NCBI GenBank assembly: GCA_039920645.1
Contig: JBDSDI010000139.1
Span: forward strand, 1-28,123
Origin: CAMCVE01 sp039920645
Lineage (GTDB): Bacteria; Bdellovibrionota; UBA2428
Reading direction: 5' to 3'
DNA: 28,123 bases
In this document: in pieces, positions 15,241-22,092 of the stretch
Position numbering within the stretch: position 1 is the first letter of the stretch
Layout of the letters: the number at the start of each line of letters is the position of its first letter
Made by a program: the position numbers and the translations under genes
The notes under the pieces: model-generated
The model's database searches: none
Seen by the model: the letters and a program-made list of their open reading frames with translations, nothing else
Told to the model about the DNA's origin: nothing

Positions 15241-15681
15241 TTACTCGCCGAAGCCCGAAGGATAATTGGATCCACCGTTGCCGCCGCTTCCGGGCGTACG
15301 GTTCTTGCGACGTTGTTCGAAGTCTTGCTGAGCTTCGAGCGAAAGGCGCGTCCAAGGCTGAGCGGCAAGACGCTTGAAGCCGATGGGCTCCTCGGTCTCT
15401 TCGCAAACGCCGTAGGTATTATCCGCAAGACGTCTGAGAGCTTCCTGGACTTCGAAAAGCAGGTTCTTCTTGCCAACGAGCACGATTTGGCTGCGCTGAA
15501 CGCTCTCTTCGTAGCTACTGCGATCGACTTCGTCGGGCGCGCTTTGGTCTTCGTTCTCTTGTTGAGTGAGTTCCGCTTCAAGTTCGATAATCTCGCGTTC
15601 GAGCGATACCGATTTATCGGTCAATTTAGCGTTCAGCTCGGTGAGCTGAGGCTTGGTGAGTTCTGAGGGATTTCCTGACAT
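15241..15681 (-). CDS. DksA/TraR-like protein lacking most zinc ligands
   Basis: A 146-aa protein with a long coiled coil (about 10-85) followed by the globular DksA/TraR C-terminal region. The tip of the coil has DEVDRS (50-55), comparable to the DxxDxA tip that DksA inserts into the RNA polymerase secondary channel. The zinc-finger region TYGVCEETEEPIGFKRLAAQPWTRLSLEAQ keeps the family's Y-G-x-C-E and P-I-G-x-x-R-L-A-x-P but of the four ligands only Cys93 remains; Thr96, Ser114 and Ala117 fill the other places. A Gly/Asn-rich tail follows. A probable role is regulating transcription through RNA polymerase; ppGpp response is unknown. AGGGA lies 7 bases before the ATG. It lies 72 bases downstream of mrp on the same strand. 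Confidence 0.85.
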   Translation of the reverse strand: MSGNPSELTKPQLTELNAKLTDKSVSLEREIIELEAELTQQENEDQSAPDEVDRSSYEESVQRSQIVLVGKKNLLFEVQEALRRLADNTYGVCEETEEPIGFKRLAAQPWTRLSLEAQQDFEQRRKNRTPGSGGNGGSNYPSGFGE

Positions 15682-15753
15682 TTGCAGTCCCTACCTTTCC
15701 TAAAGTTGCCTAGGGATAGCTTTAAAGCCCCTCTTAGCCAAGTGAAAATTTCT

Positions 15754-16911
15754 TCATACCGAGACTGAAGGAGAATCGGAGACCAGAATTTTCCTTAAAT
15801 AATCAAAGCCATAAAGACCTGTATTGTGTCCATCTGACCAATGGATTCCCAGAGCGTAATTGCCTACGGTCTGGATCTTCGAAGGATGCACGTCGGGTCG
15901 GATGTCTTCCCTACGGACCTTGCGAACGCCCGTGTTCTCGTCGACGCAGACAGCGCAAGGACAGAGATAACGGAGTTCTTTGTAGGCCATGATGCTGTGT
16001 TTTCCGTCGTTCCAGCTGAGTTTGAGCATCTTATGGGCTTCATTGGGCTCGGTGGCTATGACGATCGGCTTCTCGGTACGACCGCCAGAAACCAGCGTCG
16101 AGAGCTCGGCGGCCATGTTGTGGGCAAGCTCAAAGAAAAGCTTGGCCGAGGAGGAGTCGGGGCGACTGATGACGACGGGGATACCATTGTCACTATCCTC
16201 GAGGAGGAGAGGATCGAGTGGAAAGCGCTGAAGTACAGGAAGACTCAGTTCTTGGGCAACCTTGTCACCGCCACCCTGGCTGAAGAGGTGACTCTTATAA
16301 TGGCACTTCGGGCATTCGTACTCGCTCATGTTCTCGACGAGGCCGAGAACGGGAACGCGAACCTGCTGGAACATTTTGAGACCGCGGCGCGCGATCTCGC
16401 TGGCGAGTGCCTGCGGTGTCATGACGACGATCGCAGCGCTGAGACGGATCGACTGCGCGAGCGTGAGCTGGATGTCACCCGTTCCCGGAGGCAGGTCGAC
16501 GATGAGGTAATCGAGTTCGCCCCAGTCCACCTCGGAAAGGAACTGAGAAACGGCGCGCGAGGCCATCGGACCGCGCCAGACGATCGGAGCGTCCCCCCCC
16601 AAAAGCCCCATACTCATGCACTTGATGCCATGAATGACGGGTGGAGCGATTTTACCGTTCGACTCGATCGGGACATCGCGGAGTCCCATAAGTTTAGGAA
16701 GCGAGGGACCGTAGATGTCGGCGTCCATAAGACCGACTTTGGCACCCAGTTTTTGCAGCGCCACGGCGAGGTTCACTGCGGTTGTGGACTTGCCCACGCC
16801 GCCCTTACCTGAACCAATGGCGATGATGTGCGAGACCTTGGCGAGCGGGCTTCCCTCGGGACGAGGCACGGCGGGAACGATGACTGATGCGGAGCTCTGC
16901 GATGACGTCAT
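15754..16911 (-). CDS. mrp: Mrp/ApbC-type Fe-S carrier P-loop ATPase fused to DUF971
   Basis: Cytosolic P-loop ATPase of the Mrp/NBP35 family, which carries Fe-S clusters to target proteins. Starting from the ATG at 16911 (an ATG 12 bases upstream at 16923 overlaps the likely -10), the protein is 385 aa. Residue numbers below count from the upstream ATG. GSGKGGVGKST (37-47) is the deviant Walker A motif; DADIYGPSLPKLMG and VDLPPGTGD (142-150) are family hallmarks; CPKC (204-207) carries the cluster-bridging cysteines. There is no N-terminal DUF59 domain. After about 290 the chain continues as DUF971: KLSWNDGKHS and LRYLCPCAVC with three more Cys (321, 323, 326), as in plant HCF101. Transcribed divergently from icd, with back-to-back promoter candidates. 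Confidence 0.93.
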   Translation of the reverse strand: MTSSQSSASVIVPAVPRPEGSPLAKVSHIIAIGSGKGGVGKSTTAVNLAVALQKLGAKVGLMDADIYGPSLPKLMGLRDVPIESNGKIAPPVIHGIKCMSMGLLGGDAPIVWRGPMASRAVSQFLSEVDWGELDYLIVDLPPGTGDIQLTLAQSIRLSAAIVVMTPQALASEIARRGLKMFQQVRVPVLGLVENMSEYECPKCHYKSHLFSQGGGDKVAQELSLPVLQRFPLDPLLLEDSDNGIPVVISRPDSSSAKLFFELAHNMAAELSTLVSGGRTEKPIVIATEPNEAHKMLKLSWNDGKHSIMAYKELRYLCPCAVCVDENTGVRKVRREDIRPDVHPSKIQTVGNYALGIHWSDGHNTGLYGFDYLRKILVSDSPSVSV

Positions 16912-16921
16912 ACGCCACGTC

Positions 16922-16950
16922 ATAAAACAGGCACATCAAATTGACGACAA
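16922..16950 (-). promoter_or_regulatory. Candidate promoter of mrp (TTGTCG-17-TTTTAT)
   Basis: Minus-strand TTGTCG (16950-16945), 17-bp spacer, TTTTAT (16927-16922). The -10 overlaps the upstream ATG at 16923 and ends 10 bases before the ATG at 16911, which is why the shorter start is preferred. Confidence 0.42.
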
Positions 16951-16953
16951 GAA

Positions 16954-16982
16954 TTCTGCGGAAAGCGGGCCTGTGATAGGGT
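16954..16982 (+). promoter_or_regulatory. Weak candidate promoter of icd (TTCTGC-17-TAGGGT)
   Basis: TTCTGC (16954-16959), 17-bp spacer, TAGGGT (16977-16982), ending 6 bases before the ATG. The -35 is poor. The -10 hexamer is identical to that before the TrmJ-like gene, and no Shine-Dalgarno is seen. Confidence 0.28.
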
Positions 16983-16988
16983 TCTTCC

Positions 16989-17996
16989 ATGGCAAAAGCT
17001 CAGTCTAAAATCACGCTCATCCGCGGCGACGGTATCGGCCCCGAAATCTCCGACGCCGTCATGCAAATCATCGAAGCCGCCGGAGCAAATATCGTCTACG
17101 ACGAAGTCGAAGCGGGTCTCTGCAGCATCGAGAAGACCGGCCAGGGCATCACCGCAGAGTGTATGGATATCATTAACGTCAACGGTGTCGCTCTCAAGGG
17201 GCCGACGACCACTCCGGTCGGCGGCGGTCACAAATCGATTAACGTCACGATCCGTAAAGCGCTCGACCTCTATGTGAACTTGCGACCCATCAAGAGCATT
17301 CCCGGTATTGAGACGCCCTTTAAGAACGTTGATCTTCTCATCGTCCGCGAGAATATCGAGGACACTTACGGTGGCATCGAACACATGCAGAGCACCGACG
17401 TCGCCCAGTGTTTACGACTCATCACCCGAAGCGGATCGCTCAGGGCCGCGCGTTTTGCCTTCGAGACAGCGCGCAAGCTCAAGCGGAAAACCGTCACTTG
17501 CGTCCACAAGGCCAACATCATGAAGATCACGGATGGACTCTTCCTCGACGCGTTCCGTGAGGTCGCAGCCGAATACTCCGATATCCAGTTCAATGACATC
17601 ATCGTCGATAACTGCTGCATGCAGCTCGTCACCAAGCCCCAACAGTTCGACGTGCTCCTGCTACCGAATCTCTTCGGCGATATCGTCAGCGATCTTTGCG
17701 CCGGGCTCATCGGCGGGCTCGGTATCGCTGCGGGCGCGAACATCGGAACGCGGGCTGCGGTCTTCGAGGCGGTCCACGGATCGGCTCCAGACATCGCGGG
17801 TAAAGGTCTTGCCAATCCTACGGCGATGCTTCTTTCCGGCGTGAGCATGCTGCGCCATCTCGAGCAACTCGACGTCGCTGATCGCATCGAGAATGCCGTC
17901 TTCAAGGTTCTCAAAGAAGGCAAATGGAAAACGCGCGATCTCGGCGGAACGGCCTCGACCGGGGAATACACACGCGCCGTAATCGCGAATTTGTGA
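16989..17996 (+). CDS. icd: NAD-type isocitrate dehydrogenase, catalytic part
   Basis: A 335-aa member of the isocitrate/isopropylmalate dehydrogenase family: oxidative decarboxylation of isocitrate to 2-oxoglutarate in the TCA cycle. Substrate and metal residues are in place: Ser83 and Asn85 in HKSINVTIR, Arg89, Arg99, Arg120 in VRENIEDTYGG, Tyr127, Lys174, Asp207, Asp231 and Asp235. The cofactor loop AVHGSAPDIAGKGLANPTA carries Asp-Ile as in NAD-dependent enzymes rather than the Lys-Tyr of E. coli NADP-Icd. Length equals the catalytic core only. The next gene, 8 bases on and in another frame, encodes what is a fused C-terminal domain in the larger bacterial isocitrate dehydrogenases, so the two may form one enzyme. 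Homoisocitrate or tartrate dehydrogenase are less likely, given that neighbour. Confidence 0.92.
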   Translation: MAKAQSKITLIRGDGIGPEISDAVMQIIEAAGANIVYDEVEAGLCSIEKTGQGITAECMDIINVNGVALKGPTTTPVGGGHKSINVTIRKALDLYVNLRPIKSIPGIETPFKNVDLLIVRENIEDTYGGIEHMQSTDVAQCLRLITRSGSLRAARFAFETARKLKRKTVTCVHKANIMKITDGLFLDAFREVAAEYSDIQFNDIIVDNCCMQLVTKPQQFDVLLLPNLFGDIVSDLCAGLIGGLGIAAGANIGTRAAVFEAVHGSAPDIAGKGLANPTAMLLSGVSMLRHLEQLDVADRIENAVFKVLKEGKWKTRDLGGTASTGEYTRAVIANL

Positions 17997-18004
17997 GGTG
18001 AAAG

Positions 18005-18337
18005 ATGGGACTCCTGAACGATAAAGTAAAACTTGTTGGCTTCGACGTTTTCGTTGTGAACCAAGGCCTTCCGAAAATCCCCGAAAAAATCGAAGGCCTC
18101 ACGCTTTCGCTGATTTCCAACCGCGGTACAAAGGTCTGGCCCGGCCCAACTCCGAACATCAATCTCACTGACGTCCATCGCTGCCGTTTTATCGACGCGT
18201 CGAGAGCTTCGCTCACGCATGCCGATGCGCTCAAACTCCTGGCGGGAATCGACAAGGCCGGTTTCGAATGGGTCCACGTCGAGAAGCTCATCGAGATCAA
18301 CGGCAAAGCCGGATTCTCGAAAGCCCAGGGCGAATGA
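18005..18337 (+). CDS. Stand-alone C-terminal domain of bacterial isocitrate dehydrogenase
   Basis: A 110-aa protein resembling the C-terminal extension found in the roughly 480-500-aa isocitrate dehydrogenases (Rickettsia and Thermus type). Landmarks: KLVGFDVFV at the start, SLISNRGTKVWPGPTPNINL (35-54), VHRCRFID (57-64), FEWVHVEKLIEINGKAGFSKAQGE at the end; the closing AQGE/AQGQ is typical of that domain. It starts 8 bases after the icd stop, in a different frame, and has its own ribosome-binding site (GAGGTGAAAG), which favours a genuine separate gene over a sequencing frameshift. Expected role is a dimerisation or regulatory subunit of the enzyme. It converges on the Ppx gene with 8 bases between stops. 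Confidence 0.82.
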   Translation: MGLLNDKVKLVGFDVFVVNQGLPKIPEKIEGLTLSLISNRGTKVWPGPTPNINLTDVHRCRFIDASRASLTHADALKLLAGIDKAGFEWVHVEKLIEINGKAGFSKAQGE

Positions 18338-18345
18338 GTTAGAGC

Positions 18346-19272
18346 CTAAAGCTCGAGGAGAAGGTCGCGAGCCTTAAGGGTCTCGACGCAGTCTACGAGC
18401 AGGCCGTTACGAAGCGTCATCTCCGTGACGAAGATGTCTTCTTCTTTGAGCCATGCGAGCACTTCGCTGAGGATGATCGCACCGGGAACGAGCACGCGCG
18501 CGCGACTCGGCGCCAGTCCGTAAATACTCTGGAGATTCTTACTGTCTTCGTGGAAGGAATGCTCGATCCAATCGTCGAGATCCGTCTTGTGGATTACGGC
18601 GTTCTTCTTCGTCGCGCAGAGAATTCCGCCCAGGCTCTGGATGGCGCCGGCCGAACCGACGAGGTATTCGAAGCTACGAGGCGGCTTTTTTTTGCGAAGA
18701 CACGCACGTACGGTTTCCCGCAACTTCGCTTCGGCGCCTTTTTTCTTGCGAACGGAATCCCACTTTAACGAGAGACGGACCGAGCCTATCTGGAAGGATT
18801 CCTGTTTGAGAGTCTTCCATCCCCGACCGAACTGAGCGACTTCGGTGCTGCCGCCGCCGATGTCGACAAGCATGCCGCGGTCGACAAACGGATACTCCCA
18901 TTCAAGCCCTTGAGCGATCACGCGCGCCTCTTGGATACCCGAAATTACCTGAATCTTGAGACCGATTTTAGCATGGACCTCTTTAACGAAATCAGCGCCG
19001 TTGCGGGCATCCCGCAATGCGCTGGTTCCCACGACGCGCACCAAGGGCATGTTGAAGCGCGAAAGGTTGTCGCGCATACGCTTGAGCGCTTTAAGCGCCA
19101 TGATTTTATGGCGATTCGAGATCAGCTTGGTTTCGAAAACGGAGCCACCCAGCTGAACCGGATGACGTTCTTTATGAATGATTTTGAAGGGGACCTTGCG
19201 ACGCATGCCCACGTACTGAGCCACGGTCATCTTGAAGGAATTGGATCCTAAATCCAAAACCGCAAACAGCAT
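18346..19272 (-). CDS. Ppx/GppA family phosphatase (exopolyphosphatase / pppGpp phosphatase)
   Basis: A 308-aa protein of the ASKHA fold Ppx/GppA family, hydrolysing polyphosphate or pppGpp. Motifs in order: DLGSNSFKM (7-15, phosphate loop 1), GTSALRDARNG (82-92), SGIQEAR (111-117) with the catalytic Glu115, VDIGGGSTE (136-144, phosphate loop 2), and VGSAG. It is the short form lacking the HD-like C-terminal domains of E. coli Ppx, as in many bacterial proteins near 300 aa. Polyphosphate and pppGpp activity cannot be separated by sequence alone. It begins 6 bases after the stop of a 151-aa unknown gene, with no Shine-Dalgarno, so the two are probably co-translated. Confidence 0.92.
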   Translation of the reverse strand: MLFAVLDLGSNSFKMTVAQYVGMRRKVPFKIIHKERHPVQLGGSVFETKLISNRHKIMALKALKRMRDNLSRFNMPLVRVVGTSALRDARNGADFVKEVHAKIGLKIQVISGIQEARVIAQGLEWEYPFVDRGMLVDIGGGSTEVAQFGRGWKTLKQESFQIGSVRLSLKWDSVRKKKGAEAKLRETVRACLRKKKPPRSFEYLVGSAGAIQSLGGILCATKKNAVIHKTDLDDWIEHSFHEDSKNLQSIYGLAPSRARVLVPGAIILSEVLAWLKEEDIFVTEMTLRNGLLVDCVETLKARDLLLEL

Positions 19273-19278
19273 TGCCGG

Positions 19279-19734
19279 TCAGGCCTCGGTCTCGTTCAGA
19301 GCATCCTGAAGCGCTTCAATGAAAGCGGTGAAGAGATCGCGATGGCGCGAGTCTTCGAGAGGGAATTCGTAGACGTTTGAGCCGCGAACGACATCGATCG
19401 CCATTCCGAGGATCTTTTTGAATTTTTTGGGAAAGGATTCGGAGTTCGCGATCGCTTCGACCTTCACCTTGGAAAGGGTGATCACGCCGATCAAAGGATC
19501 TTCTACCGGCAGGAGCTCGCAGAAGACTTCTTCATCGAGGAGGCCGGCACAAACCCAGCCGCTTTCCGCGTTTTTCCAACGCCAGTCGAGACGAAGCCCC
19601 GCGGTACGCAAACTTTGCATCGCGGAATCGAGGGAACGGAACTGCTTTCCGGGGAGCATTCCCCGGACGGTGCTGATAGAGGGTTTGACGGATTTTCTTT
19701 TGAGCGGGTGCGAGGAGGAAGAGGAGGTCGTCAT
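19279..19734 (-). CDS. Hypothetical protein co-transcribed with Ppx/GppA
   Basis: A 151-aa soluble protein with a Ser-rich, basic and probably disordered N-terminus (1-30), then a mixed alpha/beta region: LRLDWRWKNAESGWVCAGLL, EVFCELLPVEDPLIGVITL and SFPKKFKKILGMAID look like strand-strand-helix. Two Cys and three Trp, no signal peptide and no membrane segment. The length and the WRW/GWV pattern faintly recall small DUF3788-type folds but I do not claim it. Codon use matches its neighbours. The start lies in the gap to the divergent methyltransferase gene; no Shine-Dalgarno. Its 6-base gap to the Ppx gene suggests a functional connection of unknown nature. Confidence 0.7.
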   Translation of the reverse strand: MTTSSSSSHPLKRKSVKPSISTVRGMLPGKQFRSLDSAMQSLRTAGLRLDWRWKNAESGWVCAGLLDEEVFCELLPVEDPLIGVITLSKVKVEAIANSESFPKKFKKILGMAIDVVRGSNVYEFPLEDSRHRDLFTAFIEALQDALNETEA

Positions 19735-19823
19735 TGCGGCCCAAGGTACCTCTCCTGGCCCTCTCTTTCCAGAACATTATCCGTGAATTCAGCCTCGGAT
19801 GAGAGTATCTAGTTTCGATCACC

Positions 19824-20900
19824 ATGATCGAAGCTTTCCACCTCAGAGAAAATCGTGCTCTGATTGAAGCCAAGTGGCGCGAGAAACGCTTGCTGACGAG
19901 CGAGGTCCTCGCTCAGAATCCCCTGCGAGCCCTCCAGCCCGACAGCACGGGCGGTCGACTGCGACTGGACCTCATGTGGAAAGAAGGCCTCATCGGCATT
20001 CGCGACGAGAATGACTCCTTCACGGAGATCCGTGAGCCCGATTCCGCCCATCCCCGCATCCGCGGCATGATGAATCTTCTTCTTCAAGATCCTCTTCCCG
20101 TCACGAGAGCGGGCCTGCGCTTCCGCTATTCGACCCAGGAAGATCTCTGCGGCCTGTGGATCGACTGCTCTAACGAAGAGATCAAACAGCTCAAAGACGA
20201 AGCAGAGTGGCTTAAACGTGCTCTAACGAAACGACATTGGATCGTCGAGGCCGGCCAGAAAGGCAAGGAGTTCGCACGAGAAGAAAGCGGAGAACTTGTT
20301 TTTCGCGAAGCCCGGCCTCACGTCTGGCTGGCAAGTTTCGACTCGAACAACGACGAAATCCTCCTCAATTCGAAGATCCACCTTTTCTCTCAGCCCGGTC
20401 CCGAAGTGAACCGCGCTATGATCGCCTGCGGTTTCGAGCTCCTGGAACTGTTGAAAACACCTCCGCAAAGCTGGGCCGAGTTCGGCGCGGGCTACGGAAA
20501 CCTCACCGCGGCGTATGCCTCTTACTTTCCGAAAACCGACGCGTGGTCCTCCGAAATCCATCCTCTTGCCGTGGAATGCCTCCGCCTGAACGGCGCGCGC
20601 TTCTTCCCGCACATCGAACTCATGCTCACGTCGGCGAAGCTCGAATCCCTCGATAAGCGCGCCGATCTTTGGATTCTCGATCCTCCGCGCCCTGGATTCC
20701 CCGAACTTTTCGACGGGCTCGCGACCCAACCCGAGATGAAGCCTCTATCGGTGCTCATCTATCATTGCCACTCCAAAGGGCTCATCGGCGACACCACGCG
20801 CCTGAAGAACCTTGGATACAAACTTCAGGAATGGTCCTGCGTCGACGCCTTCCCTGGAACCCCCTATCACGAGGTCATTTCTCTATGGAACTTATCGTAA
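19824..20900 (+). CDS. RNA (uracil-5-)-methyltransferase-like protein (TrmA/RlmD family)
   Basis: A 358-aa class I SAM-dependent methyltransferase. FSQPGPEVNRAM (188-199) is the family's F-x-Q-x-N-x-x-x-N block, EFGAGYGNLT (219-228) the SAM-binding loop, DPPRPG (286-291) motif IV, and HEVISLW with Glu350 the general-base region. The nucleophile region, usually Y-x-SCNP, reads LIYHCHSKGL: the cysteine (Cys315) is kept, but its neighbours changed. No N-terminal TRAM domain and no clear Fe-S cluster cysteine set are visible. The gene overlaps the next methyltransferase gene by 16 bases. Likely substrate is rRNA or tRNA uridine, by family; the altered motif makes the target uncertain. Confidence 0.83.
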   Translation: MIEAFHLRENRALIEAKWREKRLLTSEVLAQNPLRALQPDSTGGRLRLDLMWKEGLIGIRDENDSFTEIREPDSAHPRIRGMMNLLLQDPLPVTRAGLRFRYSTQEDLCGLWIDCSNEEIKQLKDEAEWLKRALTKRHWIVEAGQKGKEFAREESGELVFREARPHVWLASFDSNNDEILLNSKIHLFSQPGPEVNRAMIACGFELLELLKTPPQSWAEFGAGYGNLTAAYASYFPKTDAWSSEIHPLAVECLRLNGARFFPHIELMLTSAKLESLDKRADLWILDPPRPGFPELFDGLATQPEMKPLSVLIYHCHSKGLIGDTTRLKNLGYKLQEWSCVDAFPGTPYHEVISLWNLS

Positions 20901-22078
20901 GCTGTTCACCGGGTCTCGAAGCCCTTCTCTGCGAGGAGATCAAAGAACTTTGTCCGCGTCTCGAGCCTTCGGCCGAACACGGCGCGGTTCGCATCCCCGA
21001 AACCGACACGATCGAAGACCTGGAGTTGCGTGAGATCTACCTCAAGAGCCGTCTCGCATCGCGCATCCACATGAGTCTGCGCGAGTTCTCGGCAACGAAC
21101 GCCGCGATGCTCTACGACCAGACCCGTCGAATCGCATGGCAGGACTTCCTGCCTCCCGAGAAAAGCTTCATCATCCACACGCGTGGAGAGGCCGACGCTT
21201 TCGATCTGCGATTCGCGAGCCTCAAAGTCAAAGACGCCATCTGCGACGAGGTCCGCAAGCATTTCCAAGGCGAGCGTCCGAACGTCGACAAAGAGCACGC
21301 CGATTTTCGCATTGCACTCTTCTTCCGCAAAGGTCGCTGCGAGATCTCGCTGGACCTCTCGAGCGACGTCCTTCACCGTCGCGGCTACCGCGTCGATGCA
21401 GGTGAAGCGCCGATTCGCGAAAACCGTGCTGCGGCCCTGATTCGCATCACCGAGGCCAATGCCGGAGAGAACGAGGACGCGCACGATCCCTTCTGCGGTT
21501 CGGGCACGCTGCTTATTGAATGGGCTTCGCGCAAGCTCGGCGCACCGCGCTCGCTGGTCTTTCACGGCGACGATCCACTCTTCAAGCTGCGTCCTGAACT
21601 AAAAAAAGATTTTGAGAAAGCTCATAAAGAGCTCATGTCCGAATATCGCAAGCGTGTCGAAGAACGCGCGTCGGCAAAACAGATTCTCGTTCGGGGCAGC
21701 GATCTGTCGACCGAAGCACTCGAAGCGGCTCGCAAGAACCTCAAGGCCGCCGGCCTCGAAAAGATCTCGAAGCTCGAGAAGGCCGATGCGACCACGCTCC
21801 AAACGACCGCACGCGTGATCCTCGCGAACCCTCCTTACGGCGAGCGTCTTCAGGACACGGACGCCGCAGTCGAGCTTCTCAAGACCTTCGGCCGTCACGT
21901 CAAACACAAGCTCGGACCTTGTACCCTTGGCGTCGCTCTCGCCAAGACCGGACTCACGAAACATCTCGGATTCAAACCCGACGTAAAAATGTCCGTCGAA
22001 AATGGACCGATTCCGATCGAGCTCTCGGTGATCCGTATCTACGAAGGGCGCGCTCCTCGCCCAACCTTCGCGGAATAA
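20885..22078 (+). CDS. THUMP-domain class I RNA methyltransferase (RlmL N-terminal-like)
   Basis: A 397-aa protein resembling the N-terminal half of E. coli RlmKL, which makes m2G2445 in 23S rRNA. ELIVSCSPGLEALLCEEIKEL (2-22) is the N-terminal ferredoxin-like segment, residues about 60-165 the THUMP domain ending in ISLDLSSDVLHRRGYR, and DPFCGSGTLLIEWA (from Asp201) plus NPPYGER (from Asn315) the catalytic loops typical of N2-guanine/N6-adenine methylation. The ATG at 20885 lies inside the upstream methyltransferase gene, giving a 16-base overlap and probable coupled translation. There is no RlmK half. It converges on metG, 14 bases between stops. Confidence 0.93.
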   Translation: MELIVSCSPGLEALLCEEIKELCPRLEPSAEHGAVRIPETDTIEDLELREIYLKSRLASRIHMSLREFSATNAAMLYDQTRRIAWQDFLPPEKSFIIHTRGEADAFDLRFASLKVKDAICDEVRKHFQGERPNVDKEHADFRIALFFRKGRCEISLDLSSDVLHRRGYRVDAGEAPIRENRAAALIRITEANAGENEDAHDPFCGSGTLLIEWASRKLGAPRSLVFHGDDPLFKLRPELKKDFEKAHKELMSEYRKRVEERASAKQILVRGSDLSTEALEAARKNLKAAGLEKISKLEKADATTLQTTARVILANPPYGERLQDTDAAVELLKTFGRHVKHKLGPCTLGVALAKTGLTKHLGFKPDVKMSVENGPIPIELSVIRIYEGRAPRPTFAE

Positions 22079-22092
22079 TTGAGAGGTTGTTT

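Noticed and set aside
15841..16812. 323-codon plus-strand frame opposite mrp
   Set aside because: Shadow of the clearly recognised Mrp-DUF971 gene.
18346..18360. Short GAGC/GCTC inverted repeat at the icd-domain/Ppx junction
   Set aside because: A 4-bp stem is not enough for a terminator.
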